Assembly: GCF_020524035.2 (NCBI RefSeq)
Contig: NZ_CP129013.1
Coordinates: forward strand, 1,229,822 to 1,293,821
DNA length: 64,000 nt
Direction of reading: 5' to 3'
Source: Bacillus carboniphilus
GTDB taxonomy: Bacteria; Bacillota; Bacilli; Bacillales; JAIVKR01
Below the pieces are notes generated by a model that worked only from the letters and a program-made list of their open reading frames with translations, made no database searches and was not told where the DNA came from. The position numbers were made by a program, and so were the translations under genes. Positions 1-9,698 of the stretch are shown piece by piece; position 1 is the first letter of the stretch, and every line of letters begins with the position of its first letter.

Positions 1-815
1 AGGGATGCACTTTCAGCTGTTGAGTCCACCTTCAGATCATCGATTTCTCCTTTTGTTAAACCAACATCTTCTGGGCTTAAAGTATAGCGTGATATTTTTT
101 CATTCTTTAATTCCACGATATCTGTTGGTGCTGAAATTGATATTTCATCAAGTCCATCTTGTCCCGTAACAATTAGTACATGACTAGAACCTAGTTCTTT
201 AAAGACGTGAGCTAATTTCTCAGCATAGCTTGTTGAAAATACACCAACTACTTGTCGTTTCGCATTAGCTGGATTTGCTAAAGGACCTAAAAGATTAAAA
301 ACAGTTCGAAAACCAAGACTTTTTCTTACCTGTGCCACATTTTTCATTGAAGAATGATAGTAAGGGGCAAACAAAAATGACATGTTGTTTTTAGACAAGG
401 ATTCTTTTACCTCTTTAATGGTAGATTGAATTGGAATAGCTAATTGTTCTAACACATCTGCACTTCCACTTTTAGAAGAAATAGCTCGATTTCCATGCTT
501 CGCAATAATAATACCACTAGCAGAACTGACAATCGCTGCAGCAGTAGAAATATTAAAGGTTGATTTTCCATCTCCACCTGTCCCACACGTATCCACTACA
601 TCATCAATTCCTCTAATTTTTAACATGTGGGCTCGCATAGCGGTTGCAAATCCAACCATTTCTTCCACTGTTTCACCTCTTAAACGCATCATAGACAATA
701 AACTTGCTACTTGGCTTTCACAAAAATCACCAAGTAACATTTGATTCATCACTTCTATCGCCTGTTCCTTTGAAAGGGAATTACCTTCCACTACATAGTT
801 TAAAATGTTTTTCAC
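1..815 (-). CDS. trpD: Anthranilate phosphoribosyltransferase, C-terminus cut by the window edge
   Basis: Transfers phosphoribosyl from PRPP to anthranilate, the second committed step of tryptophan synthesis. About 271 of the usual roughly 340 residues are present. The PRPP-binding loop CGTGGDGKSTFN is near residues 77-88 and KHGNRAISSKSGSADVLE follows near 107-124. I chose the GTG at 815 because it begins VKNILNYV, the usual TrpD N-terminus. It shares bases with the trpE stop (GTGA) and has a GAGGTG ribosome site inside the end of trpE. This arrangement points to translational coupling with trpE. The rest of the operon lies outside the window. Confidence 0.95.
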   Translation of the reverse strand, partial: MKNILNYVVEGNSLSKEQAIEVMNQMLLGDFCESQVASLLSMMRLRGETVEEMVGFATAMRAHMLKIRGIDDVVDTCGTGGDGKSTFNISTAAAIVSSASGIIIAKHGNRAISSKSGSADVLEQLAIPIQSTIKEVKESLSKNNMSFLFAPYYHSSMKNVAQVRKSLGFRTVFNLLGPLANPANAKRQVVGVFSTSYAEKLAHVFKELGSSHVLIVTGQDGLDEISISAPTDIVELKNEKISRYTLSPEDVGLTKGEIDDLKVDSTAESAS

Positions 816-2314
816 TGTACACTCACCTCACATAGCAAGTCACATTGCTCTGCTAGCTTGATCGCAAAAATGAGTGCACTAGCTTTGTTACGTGTTTCTT
901 TCCATTCATTTTCTGGTATTGAATCAGCTACGATTCCCGCTCCTGCTTGAATATAGGCTTTATTTTCTTTAAGTCTAATTGTACGAATCGTAATGCAAGA
1001 ATCAATATTGCCATCATAGCCGATATAAGCCATCGCACCTGCATAACTTTGCCTAGCCGTTGGTTCTAGTTCATTTAAGATTTGCATGGCTCGGATTTTA
1101 GGAGCACCGGATACAGTGCCTGCTGGGAATGCTTCGGTTAAGGCATCAACAGGATGTATGTCCTCTCTTCTTTTCCCTGTCACTTTGGAAATCATATGCA
1201 TTACATGAGAAAAATAAACAATCTCTTTTTGAATAGGAGTTTGCACCGTTCCATATTGGCTCACTCTTCCTAAGTCATTTCTTGCTAAATCCACTAACAT
1301 ATGATGCTCTGCTAATTCTTTTGAATCTTCTTTCAGCTGATTGGCAATTACTTGATCTTCTTTTGCTGTTTCTCCCCTTCGCCGTGTCCCCGCAATAGGA
1401 TGAATTTCTAGTTCATCTCCTATGACATTGATTAATCTTTCAGGAGAGCTTCCAATGAGTTCTTCTGTTTTCCCTTTATAATAAAATAAATAAGGAGACG
1501 GATTAATCATTCGTAATACACGATATAGTGTGAACGCAGTGAATTTAACTTCCAGTTCAAAGCGTTGTGATAATACAGCTTGAAATATATCTCCAGCACG
1601 AATGTATTCTTTAATTTGCTCCACATCTTCTACAAACTTAGATTTTGAATAATTGGAAGAAACATTTGTAAACAAATCTTCATTGTTTACTTTATTTTCA
1701 AATTGAATAGGAGAGAGTACTTGAGTGTTTGTCAACAACTTTGCTTTTAGCTTCGTTAATTGCTGAATAGAATGATCATATTTTTCTTTTAGATCGCCCT
1801 TTACTTCGACATATTTGATAAAATGCACTTTCTGTCTCCGTTGGTCTATCGCAATGACGAACTCACAAATCACGAGTTCAACCGATGAATCTGCTTTTTT
1901 TTCTGGATGGCTGACCATTTTCTCAAACATGTGAACCGCATCATACCCGATTGTCCCTACGGCTCCTCCTTTAAACGGAGCATCAATATCGGCCACTTTG
2001 ACTTTTAAACGATTCGTCAATTGCTGCATTAAATCACTTAACGAAGAATTTTTTTCAATCATGTTATCCGCTTTGTCTTTCGCGACAAACAAACCATGAC
2101 ATTCTTCGACATAATATTGTGGGCTTATGCCAATAAAAGAAAAACGAGACCAAGGTGATTCCTCATCAAAGCTTTCTAAAAAGTATACCGCCTGTTCTTT
2201 GAACAGATGAAAGATTTGTAATGGCGTAAGTTGGTCTACAAACATACTCTCTACAATTGGAATGGTATTAAACTTGTTGGCATCTTCACAAAACTGTGAA
2301 AAAAGAGGGTTCAT
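812..2314 (-). CDS. trpE: Anthranilate synthase component I
   Basis: Makes anthranilate from chorismate with ammonia supplied by a TrpG/PabA-type glutaminase, which is not encoded here. The product has 500 residues, a normal length. The chorismate-binding half carries HPIAGTRRRG, ELAEHHMLVDLARNDLGR and EAFPAGTVSGAPKIRAM. The ATG follows AAAGGAGTG. It is the first gene of the trp operon, behind a leader with a TRAP-binding site and attenuator and downstream of aroC-aroB-aroH, which supply chorismate. Confidence 0.97.
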   Translation of the reverse strand: MNPLFSQFCEDANKFNTIPIVESMFVDQLTPLQIFHLFKEQAVYFLESFDEESPWSRFSFIGISPQYYVEECHGLFVAKDKADNMIEKNSSLSDLMQQLTNRLKVKVADIDAPFKGGAVGTIGYDAVHMFEKMVSHPEKKADSSVELVICEFVIAIDQRRQKVHFIKYVEVKGDLKEKYDHSIQQLTKLKAKLLTNTQVLSPIQFENKVNNEDLFTNVSSNYSKSKFVEDVEQIKEYIRAGDIFQAVLSQRFELEVKFTAFTLYRVLRMINPSPYLFYYKGKTEELIGSSPERLINVIGDELEIHPIAGTRRRGETAKEDQVIANQLKEDSKELAEHHMLVDLARNDLGRVSQYGTVQTPIQKEIVYFSHVMHMISKVTGKRREDIHPVDALTEAFPAGTVSGAPKIRAMQILNELEPTARQSYAGAMAYIGYDGNIDSCITIRTIRLKENKAYIQAGAGIVADSIPENEWKETRNKASALIFAIKLAEQCDLLCEVSVQ

Positions 2315-2394
2315 TTTGCTTCACTCCTTTTATAGAATGAGCAAAGTGAGGTTGTGTATAGAGGAAAACTCTTTTACCTATATAAAAATATGGC

Positions 2395-2435
2395 AAAAAT
2401 AAGTCATGGCACTATTTAATCATACCAATTGACTT
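2395..2435 (-). terminator. Candidate trp leader attenuator
   Basis: On the minus strand AAGTCA pairs with TGACTT, and inside it GGTAT pairs with GTGCC, leaving a small asymmetric bulge. ATTTTT follows the stem. It lies directly after the TRAP-type triplets and before trpE, where a TRAP-controlled terminator is expected. The stem is weaker than a typical intrinsic terminator. The competing antiterminator fold was not worked out. Confidence 0.5.
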
Positions 2436-2459
2436 TGACTCCACTTTAATCAACAAGAC

Positions 2460-2557
2460 CTCGACTATGCTATTCTCATTCTAAACTAATAAATTTCTCT
2501 ATGAGGCTATTCAAACCAAATGGTTTGAACAACCTACTACTAAACTGAACTAATCTA
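2460..2557 (-). promoter_or_regulatory. TRAP (MtrB) binding site in the trp leader, split by a hairpin
   Basis: In the leader RNA sense there are five NAG triplets with 2-3 nt spacers at 2557-2534 (TAG, TAG, CAG, TAG, TAG). Six more with 2-3 nt spacers lie at 2488-2460 (TAG, TAG, GAG, TAG, TAG, GAG). Eleven triplets at this spacing match the eleven-subunit TRAP ring. Between the groups a hairpin with arms TTCAAACC and GGTTTGAA occupies 2529-2510. mtrB itself is present in this window. Binding is inferred from the pattern. Confidence 0.8.
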
Positions 2558-2611
2558 ATTGATAAAAATGTTGTTTACTTATTGCTTATAGACACTTTAT
2601 TATATGCCACC

Positions 2612-2980
2612 TTATTTGTCAATAAGATCGGGTCTTAAGCCTACTGCCTCTTTTAAATATACATGATGAATATCCACTTGATCCATTGTTGTATTTATAT
2701 GCATCATCATTCTAATACACATCGGCATGCTATCTTTTACATCGATTTCCTTCATGCACATTACTGGAACAAATTGATATCCTTCTAGTTGCCTGAGTGC
2801 TTTTGCAGGGAAAGAAGCAGATAAATCAGACGTAACAGAAATAAACAGAGATGCAACTTGCTCTGACTGAATGTTGTTAAGCTTTATCATTTCCTTTAAT
2901 AAATTCATGGATGCCTCTGTTATTTGCTTCTCCTCATTTCGATCAACGGTAGTAGCTCCTCTTATCCCTCTAACAATCAT
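2612..2980 (-). CDS. aroH: Chorismate mutase, AroH type
   Basis: Converts chorismate to prephenate for phenylalanine and tyrosine. The product is 122 residues and begins MIVRGIRGATTV, as in the monofunctional trimeric AroH family. An upstream in-frame start would add seven residues, but the ATG at 2980 has an AGGAGGG site at good spacing. Its ATG overlaps the aroB stop as ATGA, so the two are probably coupled. The conserved TSDLSASFPAKALR segment is present. Confidence 0.95.
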   Translation of the reverse strand: MIVRGIRGATTVDRNEEKQITEASMNLLKEMIKLNNIQSEQVASLFISVTSDLSASFPAKALRQLEGYQFVPVMCMKEIDVKDSMPMCIRMMMHINTTMDQVDIHHVYLKEAVGLRPDLIDK

Positions 2981-4071
2981 TTCTTTCCCTCCTGCCTCCA
3001 AATATTTAAGTAACTCATGAGTTCTTCTTTAGTAAAATCTTTTATAAATGGATGACCTATTCGGTCAAGTAAAACCATCTTTATATAATCATCCGTCGAC
3101 TTTTTATCTTGTTTCATCTTTTCAACAAACGTTTCAGTAGAAATCGTAGAGTCAATGGTGGATTGGTAGCCCATTTGTGTCATCCAATTCAATAATTGTA
3201 GGTAATGTAATGATTTTTCACTTATATTTTCACTCAACCATAAAGCGAACATCATTCCAGTTGCAACAGCCGAACCATGGGTTACTTTTCCATATCCATA
3301 CAAAGATTCAATCGCATGACCTAACGTATGGCCAAAATTCAAATAAGCTCGAACACCCTTTTCTTGTTCATCATCCTTTACTATTTTCGCTTTAATTTTA
3401 ATTCCTTTTGAAATGATTTTTTTGATAAACGAATCTGATAAGTCCTCAACTTTTTGCACGTTCTTTTGAAGTTCCATTAGAAAATCAGGATCATCGATAA
3501 ACCCGTATTTGATAACTTCTGCCAAGCCACTTAACCATTGTTTATGGGAGAGAGTTTTTAAAAAGCTCGTTTCAAAAAACACTGCGTTTGGCTGATAAAA
3601 AGCACCGATTAAATTTTTTCCTAACGGATGGTTTATCGCCACTTTCCCTCCGATTGCACTATCATGGGCAAGAAGCGTAGTTGGGATTTGGATATAAGGG
3701 ATACCACGCATGTAAGTAGACGCAATAAACCCGGTTAAGTCACCAACAACCCCACCACCAAATGCCAATATTAATGACTTTCGGTTTAACCCTTTCTCCA
3801 AAGCAAATGTAATTCCATCATAGTATTGTTGAAACGATTTAGATGATTCACCACTCGGGACTATATACGTGAAGACCTCTTTAAAGTGAGGTTGCAATAT
3901 AGATATTAGTTGATCATAGTGATAACTGTAGACATTTTCGTCCACATAAATTAGGACTTTCTCTGTTCGATTTACTACTTCTTTTATTACTTCTGGAAAA
4001 GTCGCTAAGATGTCCTGACCAATGAGAACAGGATAGCTTTTACTAGTCGCATGTACCCAGATTCTTTCCAT
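2977..4071 (-). CDS. aroB: 3-dehydroquinate synthase
   Basis: Cyclises DAHP to 3-dehydroquinate, the second shikimate step, using NAD and a divalent metal. The 364-residue product carries SGESSKSF, GGGVVGDLTGFIASTYMRG and HDSAIGGKVAINHPLGKN, the NAD and substrate-binding segments. The metal histidine in NFGHTLGHAIE is present. It overlaps aroC by one base (TAATG) and aroH by four, so aroC-aroB-aroH read as one tightly coupled operon. Confidence 0.97.
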   Translation of the reverse strand: MERIWVHATSKSYPVLIGQDILATFPEVIKEVVNRTEKVLIYVDENVYSYHYDQLISILQPHFKEVFTYIVPSGESSKSFQQYYDGITFALEKGLNRKSLILAFGGGVVGDLTGFIASTYMRGIPYIQIPTTLLAHDSAIGGKVAINHPLGKNLIGAFYQPNAVFFETSFLKTLSHKQWLSGLAEVIKYGFIDDPDFLMELQKNVQKVEDLSDSFIKKIISKGIKIKAKIVKDDEQEKGVRAYLNFGHTLGHAIESLYGYGKVTHGSAVATGMMFALWLSENISEKSLHYLQLLNWMTQMGYQSTIDSTISTETFVEKMKQDKKSTDDYIKMVLLDRIGHPFIKDFTKEELMSYLNIWRQEGKK

Positions 4072-5243
4072 TAAAACTTCCTCGTATAGGCAGAAAATTG
4101 ATCTAAATCTTTTTTAATAAAATCCATTTGATCCCTTCCAAATTGCTCAAGGATGGCATGTGCGAGTTCCCAAGCAACCACAGACTCAGCCACGACACTC
4201 GCAGCAGGAACTGCACAACTATCTGAACGTTCAATACTTGCTGCAAATGTTTCTTTTGTTTCAATATCAACACTATTCAGCGGCTTATATAAGGTTGGTA
4301 TAGGCTTCATTACTCCTCTAACCACGACAGGCATTCCAGTCGTCATACCTCCTTCAAAGCCTCCTAAATGATTGGTTTTACGAGTATAGCCATTAATCTC
4401 ATCCCAGATAATTTCATCATGGACTTTACTTCCATATGTATGCGCGGCATCAAATCCAATTCCAAACTCAACACCTTTAAAAGCATTTATACTAACAATT
4501 GCTTGATCTATTTTTGCATCGAGTTTTTTATCATAATGTACGTAGCTTCCTAATCCAGGAGGTAACCCTTCAACAATAACCTCCACAATTCCTCCAATTG
4601 AATCTCCATTTTCCTTTGCCTGATCAATTTGATTCATCATTGTTTTTTCAATCTCTTGATCAAAACAGCGAACAGGAGATTGTTCAGTTACAGACTTTAG
4701 TTGTTGTAAAGAGGAATAGGCTTTATTTTTCGCTTTGATTCCACCAATTTCTATCACATGTCCTGCAACGTCGATATTTAGCTCCTTCAAAATCTTTTTA
4801 GCAACTGCCCCCGCTGCAACACGGATCGTCGTCTCACGTGCAGATGATCTTTCTAACACATTTCTGATATCGCGATGTCCATACTTCATGGCTCCATTCA
4901 AGTCTGCATGACCTGGCCTTGGTCTAGAAATTTTTCTCTTTATATTATTCTCTTGCTCTTCAGAAATAGGCTCAATTGCCATAATATTGGTCCAGTGTTT
5001 CCAATCGTTGTTTTCAACTACTAGCGTAATAGGTGAACCTAGCGTACGACCATGTCTGACTCCACTTTTTATTTGCACGGTGTCTTTTTCAATTTGCATC
5101 CTTCTTCCTCGACCATACCCTTTTTGCCTTCTTTGAAGCTCCACATTTATATCATCTACTGATAAAGATAAACCAGCAGGTACTCCTTCTAAAATCGCTG
5201 TTAATTGAGGACCATGCGATTCACCAGCTGTTAAATATCTCAT
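4071..5243 (-). CDS. aroC: Chorismate synthase
   Basis: Removes phosphate from EPSP to give chorismate, using reduced FMN. The 390-residue product has GESHGPQL at the N-terminus, GYGRGRRM, and the signature [20 protein letters not shown] near residues 107-126. In B. subtilis this gene is called aroF. It is the first gene of the aroC-aroB-aroH set that runs into the trp leader. Confidence 0.97.
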   Translation of the reverse strand: MRYLTAGESHGPQLTAILEGVPAGLSLSVDDINVELQRRQKGYGRGRRMQIEKDTVQIKSGVRHGRTLGSPITLVVENNDWKHWTNIMAIEPISEEQENNIKRKISRPRPGHADLNGAMKYGHRDIRNVLERSSARETTIRVAAGAVAKKILKELNIDVAGHVIEIGGIKAKNKAYSSLQQLKSVTEQSPVRCFDQEIEKTMMNQIDQAKENGDSIGGIVEVIVEGLPPGLGSYVHYDKKLDAKIDQAIVSINAFKGVEFGIGFDAAHTYGSKVHDEIIWDEINGYTRKTNHLGGFEGGMTTGMPVVVRGVMKPIPTLYKPLNSVDIETKETFAASIERSDSCAVPAASVVAESVVAWELAHAILEQFGRDQMDFIKKDLDQFSAYTRKF

Positions 5244-5323
5244 ATTACAGCTCCTCCTTCATTACTTTAAAGCTTTTATGTAAAACTATATCATGAACAT
5301 TACCTAATTGGGTAGTAAATTTA

Positions 5324-6100
5324 TTAATATTTTTGATAAAAAAATGTTTCGATTGTGTGAAGGTCATATTGACTAGGGGAAAAAATTTGTTCTGTACTTC
5401 CTACAAATAGAATACCTTCCTTATTTAAAGAGCTGCTAAACCGTTTGTATAATTCTACCTTTGCTTGTTCAGTAAAATAAATCAAAACGTTCCGACAAAC
5501 AAGAAAGTCTACTTGTTTTTCAAAGGAATCTGCTAGAAGATTATGTTTTTTAAATTCTACACACTTTTTTATATCATCATGAATGAAAAACTGATCCTCC
5601 ACCTTGGTAAAATGCTTTTGAATCATATCATTTGAAGTCTCTTGCAATGACAATTCAGAATACACCCCTGTTTTCGCTTTCTCAAGCATACGATCGTCAA
5701 TATCTGTAGCTACAATGTTCACTTTTGAAAGGGGCAAATGCTTCGAAAGAATCATCGCAATCGTATAAGGTTCCTCCCCACTAGAACAAGCGGCACTCCA
5801 TACTTTTAAGCTTTCCTTTTTATTTAATAAAGGGGGAAGAATATTTTTCTCAAAAATATCCCACCTATTTTTATTTCGAAAAAATTGGGAAACATTGATT
5901 GTAATTCGATCAAGAAATTCTTGCTTCAAGTGTTGATCCTGCTTTAATGCCCAAAAATATTGATCAAAGCTTTCAAATCCTCGTTTCATAAAAAGGGACG
6001 TTAATCTCCTTTTCATTTGTCCTTCTTTATACAAAAACAAATCTATTCCCATCGTTTTTTTAATATTTGCGATAAATTGTTGATATGATTTTTCCTCCAT
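5324..6100 (-). CDS. cheR: Chemotaxis protein methyltransferase
   Basis: Methylates glutamates on chemoreceptors using S-adenosylmethionine. The N-terminal helical domain is followed by the SAM-binding domain with VWSAACSSGEEPYTIAM and FLVCRNVLIYF. I placed the start at 6100 (MEEKSYQQF), preceded by AAAGGA; an in-frame start 33 bases upstream is less likely. This position between ndk and aroC matches B. subtilis. It is separate from the main flagellar and chemotaxis operon, which is not in the window. Confidence 0.93.
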   Translation of the reverse strand: MEEKSYQQFIANIKKTMGIDLFLYKEGQMKRRLTSLFMKRGFESFDQYFWALKQDQHLKQEFLDRITINVSQFFRNKNRWDIFEKNILPPLLNKKESLKVWSAACSSGEEPYTIAMILSKHLPLSKVNIVATDIDDRMLEKAKTGVYSELSLQETSNDMIQKHFTKVEDQFFIHDDIKKCVEFKKHNLLADSFEKQVDFLVCRNVLIYFTEQAKVELYKRFSSSLNKEGILFVGSTEQIFSPSQYDLHTIETFFYQKY

Positions 6101-6133
6101 ATATAGTTTTCCTTTCAGTCCAAATTGATACAT

Positions 6134-6243
6134 AGAAAAGCGTAAGCGTCCTGCTAGCGACGAAGGGGAAAAATGATCGTCAAACTCCTGTGACTAACGG
6201 TGACGCTAACACATCGTGTACGTCGGGGTCGCTGGACCCTAGA
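6134..6243. repeat. Family B intergenic repeat, copy 1
   Basis: Non-coding repeat opening with AGAAAAGCGTAAGCG and containing ACATCGTGTACGTCG. It resembles the copy near 23182 (AGAAAAGCGCAAGCG) and the larger array near 54004 read in reverse. It resembles an AGAAAAGCGGAAGCG repeat I recall as widespread in Bacillus genomes. It sits between cheR and the ndk terminator, with no coding capacity. The edges are approximate. Confidence 0.6.
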
Positions 6244-6373
6244 ACTCGATAAATCAGAATATTCTAAATAATGTATGTTTCAGCATAAAAAATATTCTAT
6301 ATAGCACCCTTTATGCACTACAATTGTATCACAGTTTGTTATATACTCTGATGCAGAACAAAATCACAAAATA

Positions 6374-6424
6374 AAAAAAGTGCTACTAAAGAAGCAATAT
6401 CACTTCTTTAGTAGCACTTTTTTG
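6374..6424 (-). terminator. Intrinsic terminator after ndk
   Basis: Perfect inverted repeat with arms AAGTGCTACTAAAGAAG and CTTCTTTAGTAGCACTT around an 8-nt loop. A-runs and T-runs flank it on both sides, so it could work in either direction. It lies six bases after the ndk stop. Confidence 0.93.
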
Positions 6425-6429
6425 TAAAA

Positions 6430-6876
6430 TTAATAAATCCAATGGTTTAAAGAAGAATCATACGATATAAGTTCATCTTCTTTGAAGAATAAGCCAATTT
6501 CTCTTTCAGCACTTTCAAGAGAATCTGAACCATGGATAATATTTTTTCCAACAAACATACCGTAGTCACCGCGGATTGTTCCAGGTAATGCTTCTTTCGG
6601 GTTTGTTTTCCCCATCATTTGTCTAGCAACCTCAATTACATGATCTCCTTGCCAAACCATGGCAAATACCGGCCCTGAAGTAATAAAGTCCACCAGTTCT
6701 CCGAAGAAAGGTTTCCCTTCATGCTCACCATAATGCTTCTCTGCTAAAGAAGTTGGAATTTGCATGAGCTTTGCACCTACTAATTGAAATCCTTTTTTTT
6801 CAAACTTGGCAACAATTTCCCCAATTAATTGACGTTGCACTCCATCTGGCTTGACCATTAAAAATGTTTTCTCCAT
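6430..6876 (-). CDS. ndk: Nucleoside diphosphate kinase
   Basis: Transfers the terminal phosphate between nucleoside triphosphates and diphosphates through a phosphohistidine. The 148-residue product is typical, starts [15 protein letters not shown] and has the active-site histidine in NIIHGSDS. It lies between hepT and cheR as in B. subtilis and ends at a strong terminator. Confidence 0.97.
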   Translation of the reverse strand: MEKTFLMVKPDGVQRQLIGEIVAKFEKKGFQLVGAKLMQIPTSLAEKHYGEHEGKPFFGELVDFITSGPVFAMVWQGDHVIEVARQMMGKTNPKEALPGTIRGDYGMFVGKNIIHGSDSLESAEREIGLFFKEDELISYDSSLNHWIY

Positions 6877-7013
6877 CGTTTCTCCACCCCATCTTCTTAT
6901 GTATAAAACAAATCATACAAAGTAAATCTTACCATCATTAAAGCGTTTTCGCAATTCAAATCCGGTACTATCTCTTATTTAAAGGGGAGTATTTGAGTGA
7001 GAAATATGAATTA

Positions 7014-7036
7014 AACACCTCAAAAATCAGAGGTGA
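7014..7036 (-). terminator. Weak terminator-like hairpin after hepT
   Basis: Stem CACCTC/GAGGTG with an 8-nt loop followed by TTTAATT on the minus strand, about 30 bases after the hepT stop. The stem is short, so termination may be partial. Confidence 0.5.
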
Positions 7037-7063
7037 ATGGTTCCTAGTACAATAAACTCTGTC

Positions 7064-8026
7064 TTAAAACTTTCTCTTACCAATATAGTTCGCAATCTCT
7101 TCAAGCTTTATTTTATGTTCTCCATCTGGTAACTTATCTAATATATTTAAAGCTTTATGTAAATAACGATTACTTAATTCAAAGGATTGATCGATGGCTG
7201 GACTTTTTCTTATTTCTTTAATAATATTTGTCATCTCATTAGCAGGGGTATCTTTATTGATCTTTTTAATTCGACCTGACAGTTTAGGGTCATGTAAAGA
7301 ATATAGAACGGGTAATGTTATATTCCCTTGAAGAAGATCACTTCCTACTGGTTTCCCTAGCTTTTTTTCAGATGAAGTAAAGTCCAGAATATCATCAATA
7401 ATTTGATATGACATGCCAATATAATAACCAAACCAAAATAACCTTTGATGAGTAACATCATCAACTTCTGTAGATATGGCCCCTAGTTGACAACTTGTCG
7501 CAATTAGTAATGCTGTTTTTCTTTTAATCCTTTGCAAATATTGACGTAAGTTTTGATCAACATTAAATTTATCTTTTATTTGTTCAATCTCTCCTAAACA
7601 TACTTCAACGATAGTTTTAGACAAAAGTTTGTGGGCAAGTGGGTTATCTAAAAATGTAATCATTTCAAGTGAACGTGCAAACAGAAAATCTCCAGTATAC
7701 ATCGCAATCCGATTGTCCCATTTTTCCTTTATGGTTGGCTTGCCTCTCCTTAGCTTCGCATCATCAATGACATCGTCATGTACAAGAGAAGCCATATGAA
7801 TTAATTCAAGTGAAACAGCCACTCGTTTAACCCTTTTAATATCGTAGTCACCAAACATACTGGATAGCATAACGAAAACAGGACGAATTCGCTTTCCTCC
7901 TGCTTGAAGAAGATGTAGCCCTGCTTCACTCAATAATGGATATTCAGATTGAATGGTTCTCTCTAATTCAGATTCTATTTCTTTAAGATCATTTTTTATA
8001 AACGAAAAAACAGCATTAAGCTTCAT
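7064..8026 (-). CDS. hepT: Heptaprenyl diphosphate synthase component II
   Basis: Catalytic subunit that elongates farnesyl diphosphate to the C35 chain of menaquinone-7. The 320-residue product has both aspartate-rich motifs, HDDVIDDAKLRRGKPT and YQIIDDILDF. It needs the non-catalytic partner HepS, encoded two genes upstream. The order hepS-menG-hepT is the classic menaquinone cluster. Confidence 0.96.
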   Translation of the reverse strand: MKLNAVFSFIKNDLKEIESELERTIQSEYPLLSEAGLHLLQAGGKRIRPVFVMLSSMFGDYDIKRVKRVAVSLELIHMASLVHDDVIDDAKLRRGKPTIKEKWDNRIAMYTGDFLFARSLEMITFLDNPLAHKLLSKTIVEVCLGEIEQIKDKFNVDQNLRQYLQRIKRKTALLIATSCQLGAISTEVDDVTHQRLFWFGYYIGMSYQIIDDILDFTSSEKKLGKPVGSDLLQGNITLPVLYSLHDPKLSGRIKKINKDTPANEMTNIIKEIRKSPAIDQSFELSNRYLHKALNILDKLPDGEHKIKLEEIANYIGKRKF

Positions 8027-8090
8027 TCTGTTTCACCTAGATTTCAAAATATCTTCTATTTTTTCTCGCCTTGAGGAATCATATTTTTCA

Positions 8091-8813
8091 TTAATTTTTT
8101 TCAGGTTTAATTCCTAAATGCATGGCTGCAACTCCACCAGTAAACGATTTTACTTGGACGTGTTGAAGACCTGCTTGCTCAAACATAAATTTTAATTTTT
8201 TCATATCTGGAAAGTCTTTCGCGGACTCTTGAAGCCATGAATACTCTTCATAACTACCAGCAAATATTTTTCCAAAAAAAGGCATTAAATGACGAAAATA
8301 AAACTGGTACCCTTGTTTGAATCCAATCATTGTTGGTTGAGAAGTTTCTAAACATACAACTTTTCCCCCAGGTTTAACTACACGAGTCATCTCCTGTAAA
8401 ACTTGATTATAATCTGGAACATTTCGAAGACCAAAACCAATCGTTACGTAATCAAAGCTGTTATCGTCAAAGGGAAGATTCATAGCATTTCCATGAATGA
8501 GTTCAATATAATCTAACTGCTCATGTTTGACTTTTTCTTGGCCTATTTGCAGCATATTTTCACTAAAATCGAGCCCAACTACTCTCCCCTTATTACCGAC
8601 AGCTTCTGCCAAACGAATAGTCCAATCGGCAGTCCCGCAACATACATCTAAACAATGACTTGCTTCTTTAACAGCCATATGCTTCATCGTCTCTTCCCGC
8701 CATTTTATGTGACGCTTGAAGCTTATGATGGAATTCATTTTATCATAATTTTTATAAATCTTTTCAAAAACATCATGGACACGTTCTTCTTTAGCCTTTG
8801 GCAATTTACTCAT
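8091..8813 (-). CDS. menG: Demethylmenaquinone methyltransferase
   Basis: Methylates demethylmenaquinone to menaquinone, the last step of the pathway (UbiE/MenG family). The 240-residue product carries the SAM-binding motif DVCCGTADW near residue 56 and the conserved [23 protein letters not shown] segment. Its start overlaps the end of hepS by eight bases, so translation is probably coupled. Confidence 0.96.
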   Translation of the reverse strand: MSKLPKAKEERVHDVFEKIYKNYDKMNSIISFKRHIKWREETMKHMAVKEASHCLDVCCGTADWTIRLAEAVGNKGRVVGLDFSENMLQIGQEKVKHEQLDYIELIHGNAMNLPFDDNSFDYVTIGFGLRNVPDYNQVLQEMTRVVKPGGKVVCLETSQPTMIGFKQGYQFYFRHLMPFFGKIFAGSYEEYSWLQESAKDFPDMKKLKFMFEQAGLQHVQVKSFTGGVAAMHLGIKPEKN

Positions 8814-9561
8814 CCTCTACCGCTGTATTTAAAATATATTTAGGATGTGAGGTTTCACTATTAATTAAACTTTCTATTCGGTTTACTAATTGGTTTTTAT
8901 AATGTGTGTGAAATCCTACTTGGGAATGGTCTAAATTACTAAGTGATTTTATTAGTATAGATTGATTAAATTTACTATGGTCTAAAATTGAGTGATCCAG
9001 TCCAAAAAGTGAAGGTAATTGTAAATTTAGTTTTTTATACATCAAAAAGGATTCTGCAAGCTGTACCCAAGAAGAACAATTATAATAGCTAAACAAATGT
9101 TTATATAAAGAGGATTCCACAATTGTTAGACTTATTATTTCACCTTGATTTCCTTCATAAATTCGCATCTTATGCTCATTAATTTCTTTAATAGCTCTAG
9201 CCAAGGTTCGAACTAAGCTAATATCATCTATTTGAGACAGGAGTTGGTAGTATAATCCACTATAAAAATCCCCAGCAAGGACTGTTAACTGTCTTTGAAC
9301 TAGTTGTTCTTGACTTGTTATTTTATCGCTGGTCACCTGTTCGTGGGTATCTAGAGCAATTTGCACTAACAGAGTTGTAATAACATATGTATGTTTCTGT
9401 TTAACTGTAAGGTCTGGTAAACCTTCAAAGAATGCTAATAATAATAATAATTTATCTTCATCAATTTCAGGTTGTTGAATATACTTCAACAAATATGAAT
9501 GAGAAAGATGATCTTTTAGGCTTTGTCGTATATTTGTTTTATTTAAAGTATATTCTTGCAA
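8806..9561 (-). CDS. hepS: Heptaprenyl diphosphate synthase component I
   Basis: Non-catalytic partner that sets the product length of HepT. The 251-residue sequence is poorly conserved across the family. The assignment rests on [31 protein letters not shown], the [17 protein letters not shown] segment and the invariant position before menG-hepT. It is first in its operon, with a 650-bp gene-free stretch upstream that holds a family A repeat. Confidence 0.9.
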   Translation of the reverse strand: MQEYTLNKTNIRQSLKDHLSHSYLLKYIQQPEIDEDKLLLLLAFFEGLPDLTVKQKHTYVITTLLVQIALDTHEQVTSDKITSQEQLVQRQLTVLAGDFYSGLYYQLLSQIDDISLVRTLARAIKEINEHKMRIYEGNQGEIISLTIVESSLYKHLFSYYNCSSWVQLAESFLMYKKLNLQLPSLFGLDHSILDHSKFNQSILIKSLSNLDHSQVGFHTHYKNQLVNRIESLINSETSHPKYILNTAVEDE

Positions 9562-9698
9562 TCATGATCACCCTTGTCTTGTACATACTATTATTCCCTT
9601 GAAAGGTCGAAGATTATTATACCATAGAATGATACATTTTTGGGTAGGGGTACTCATCTTAAATAGACCCTTGTAAATAAGTAATAAATCCATATAAG

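Noticed and set aside
2583-2620. Possible trp promoter with TTGACA and TATAAT
   Set aside because: Both boxes are present at the end of aroH, but only 12 bases separate them, too short for a sigma-A promoter.
4153-4553. Plus-strand open frames opposite aroC
   Set aside because: Antisense shadows of a well-supported gene.
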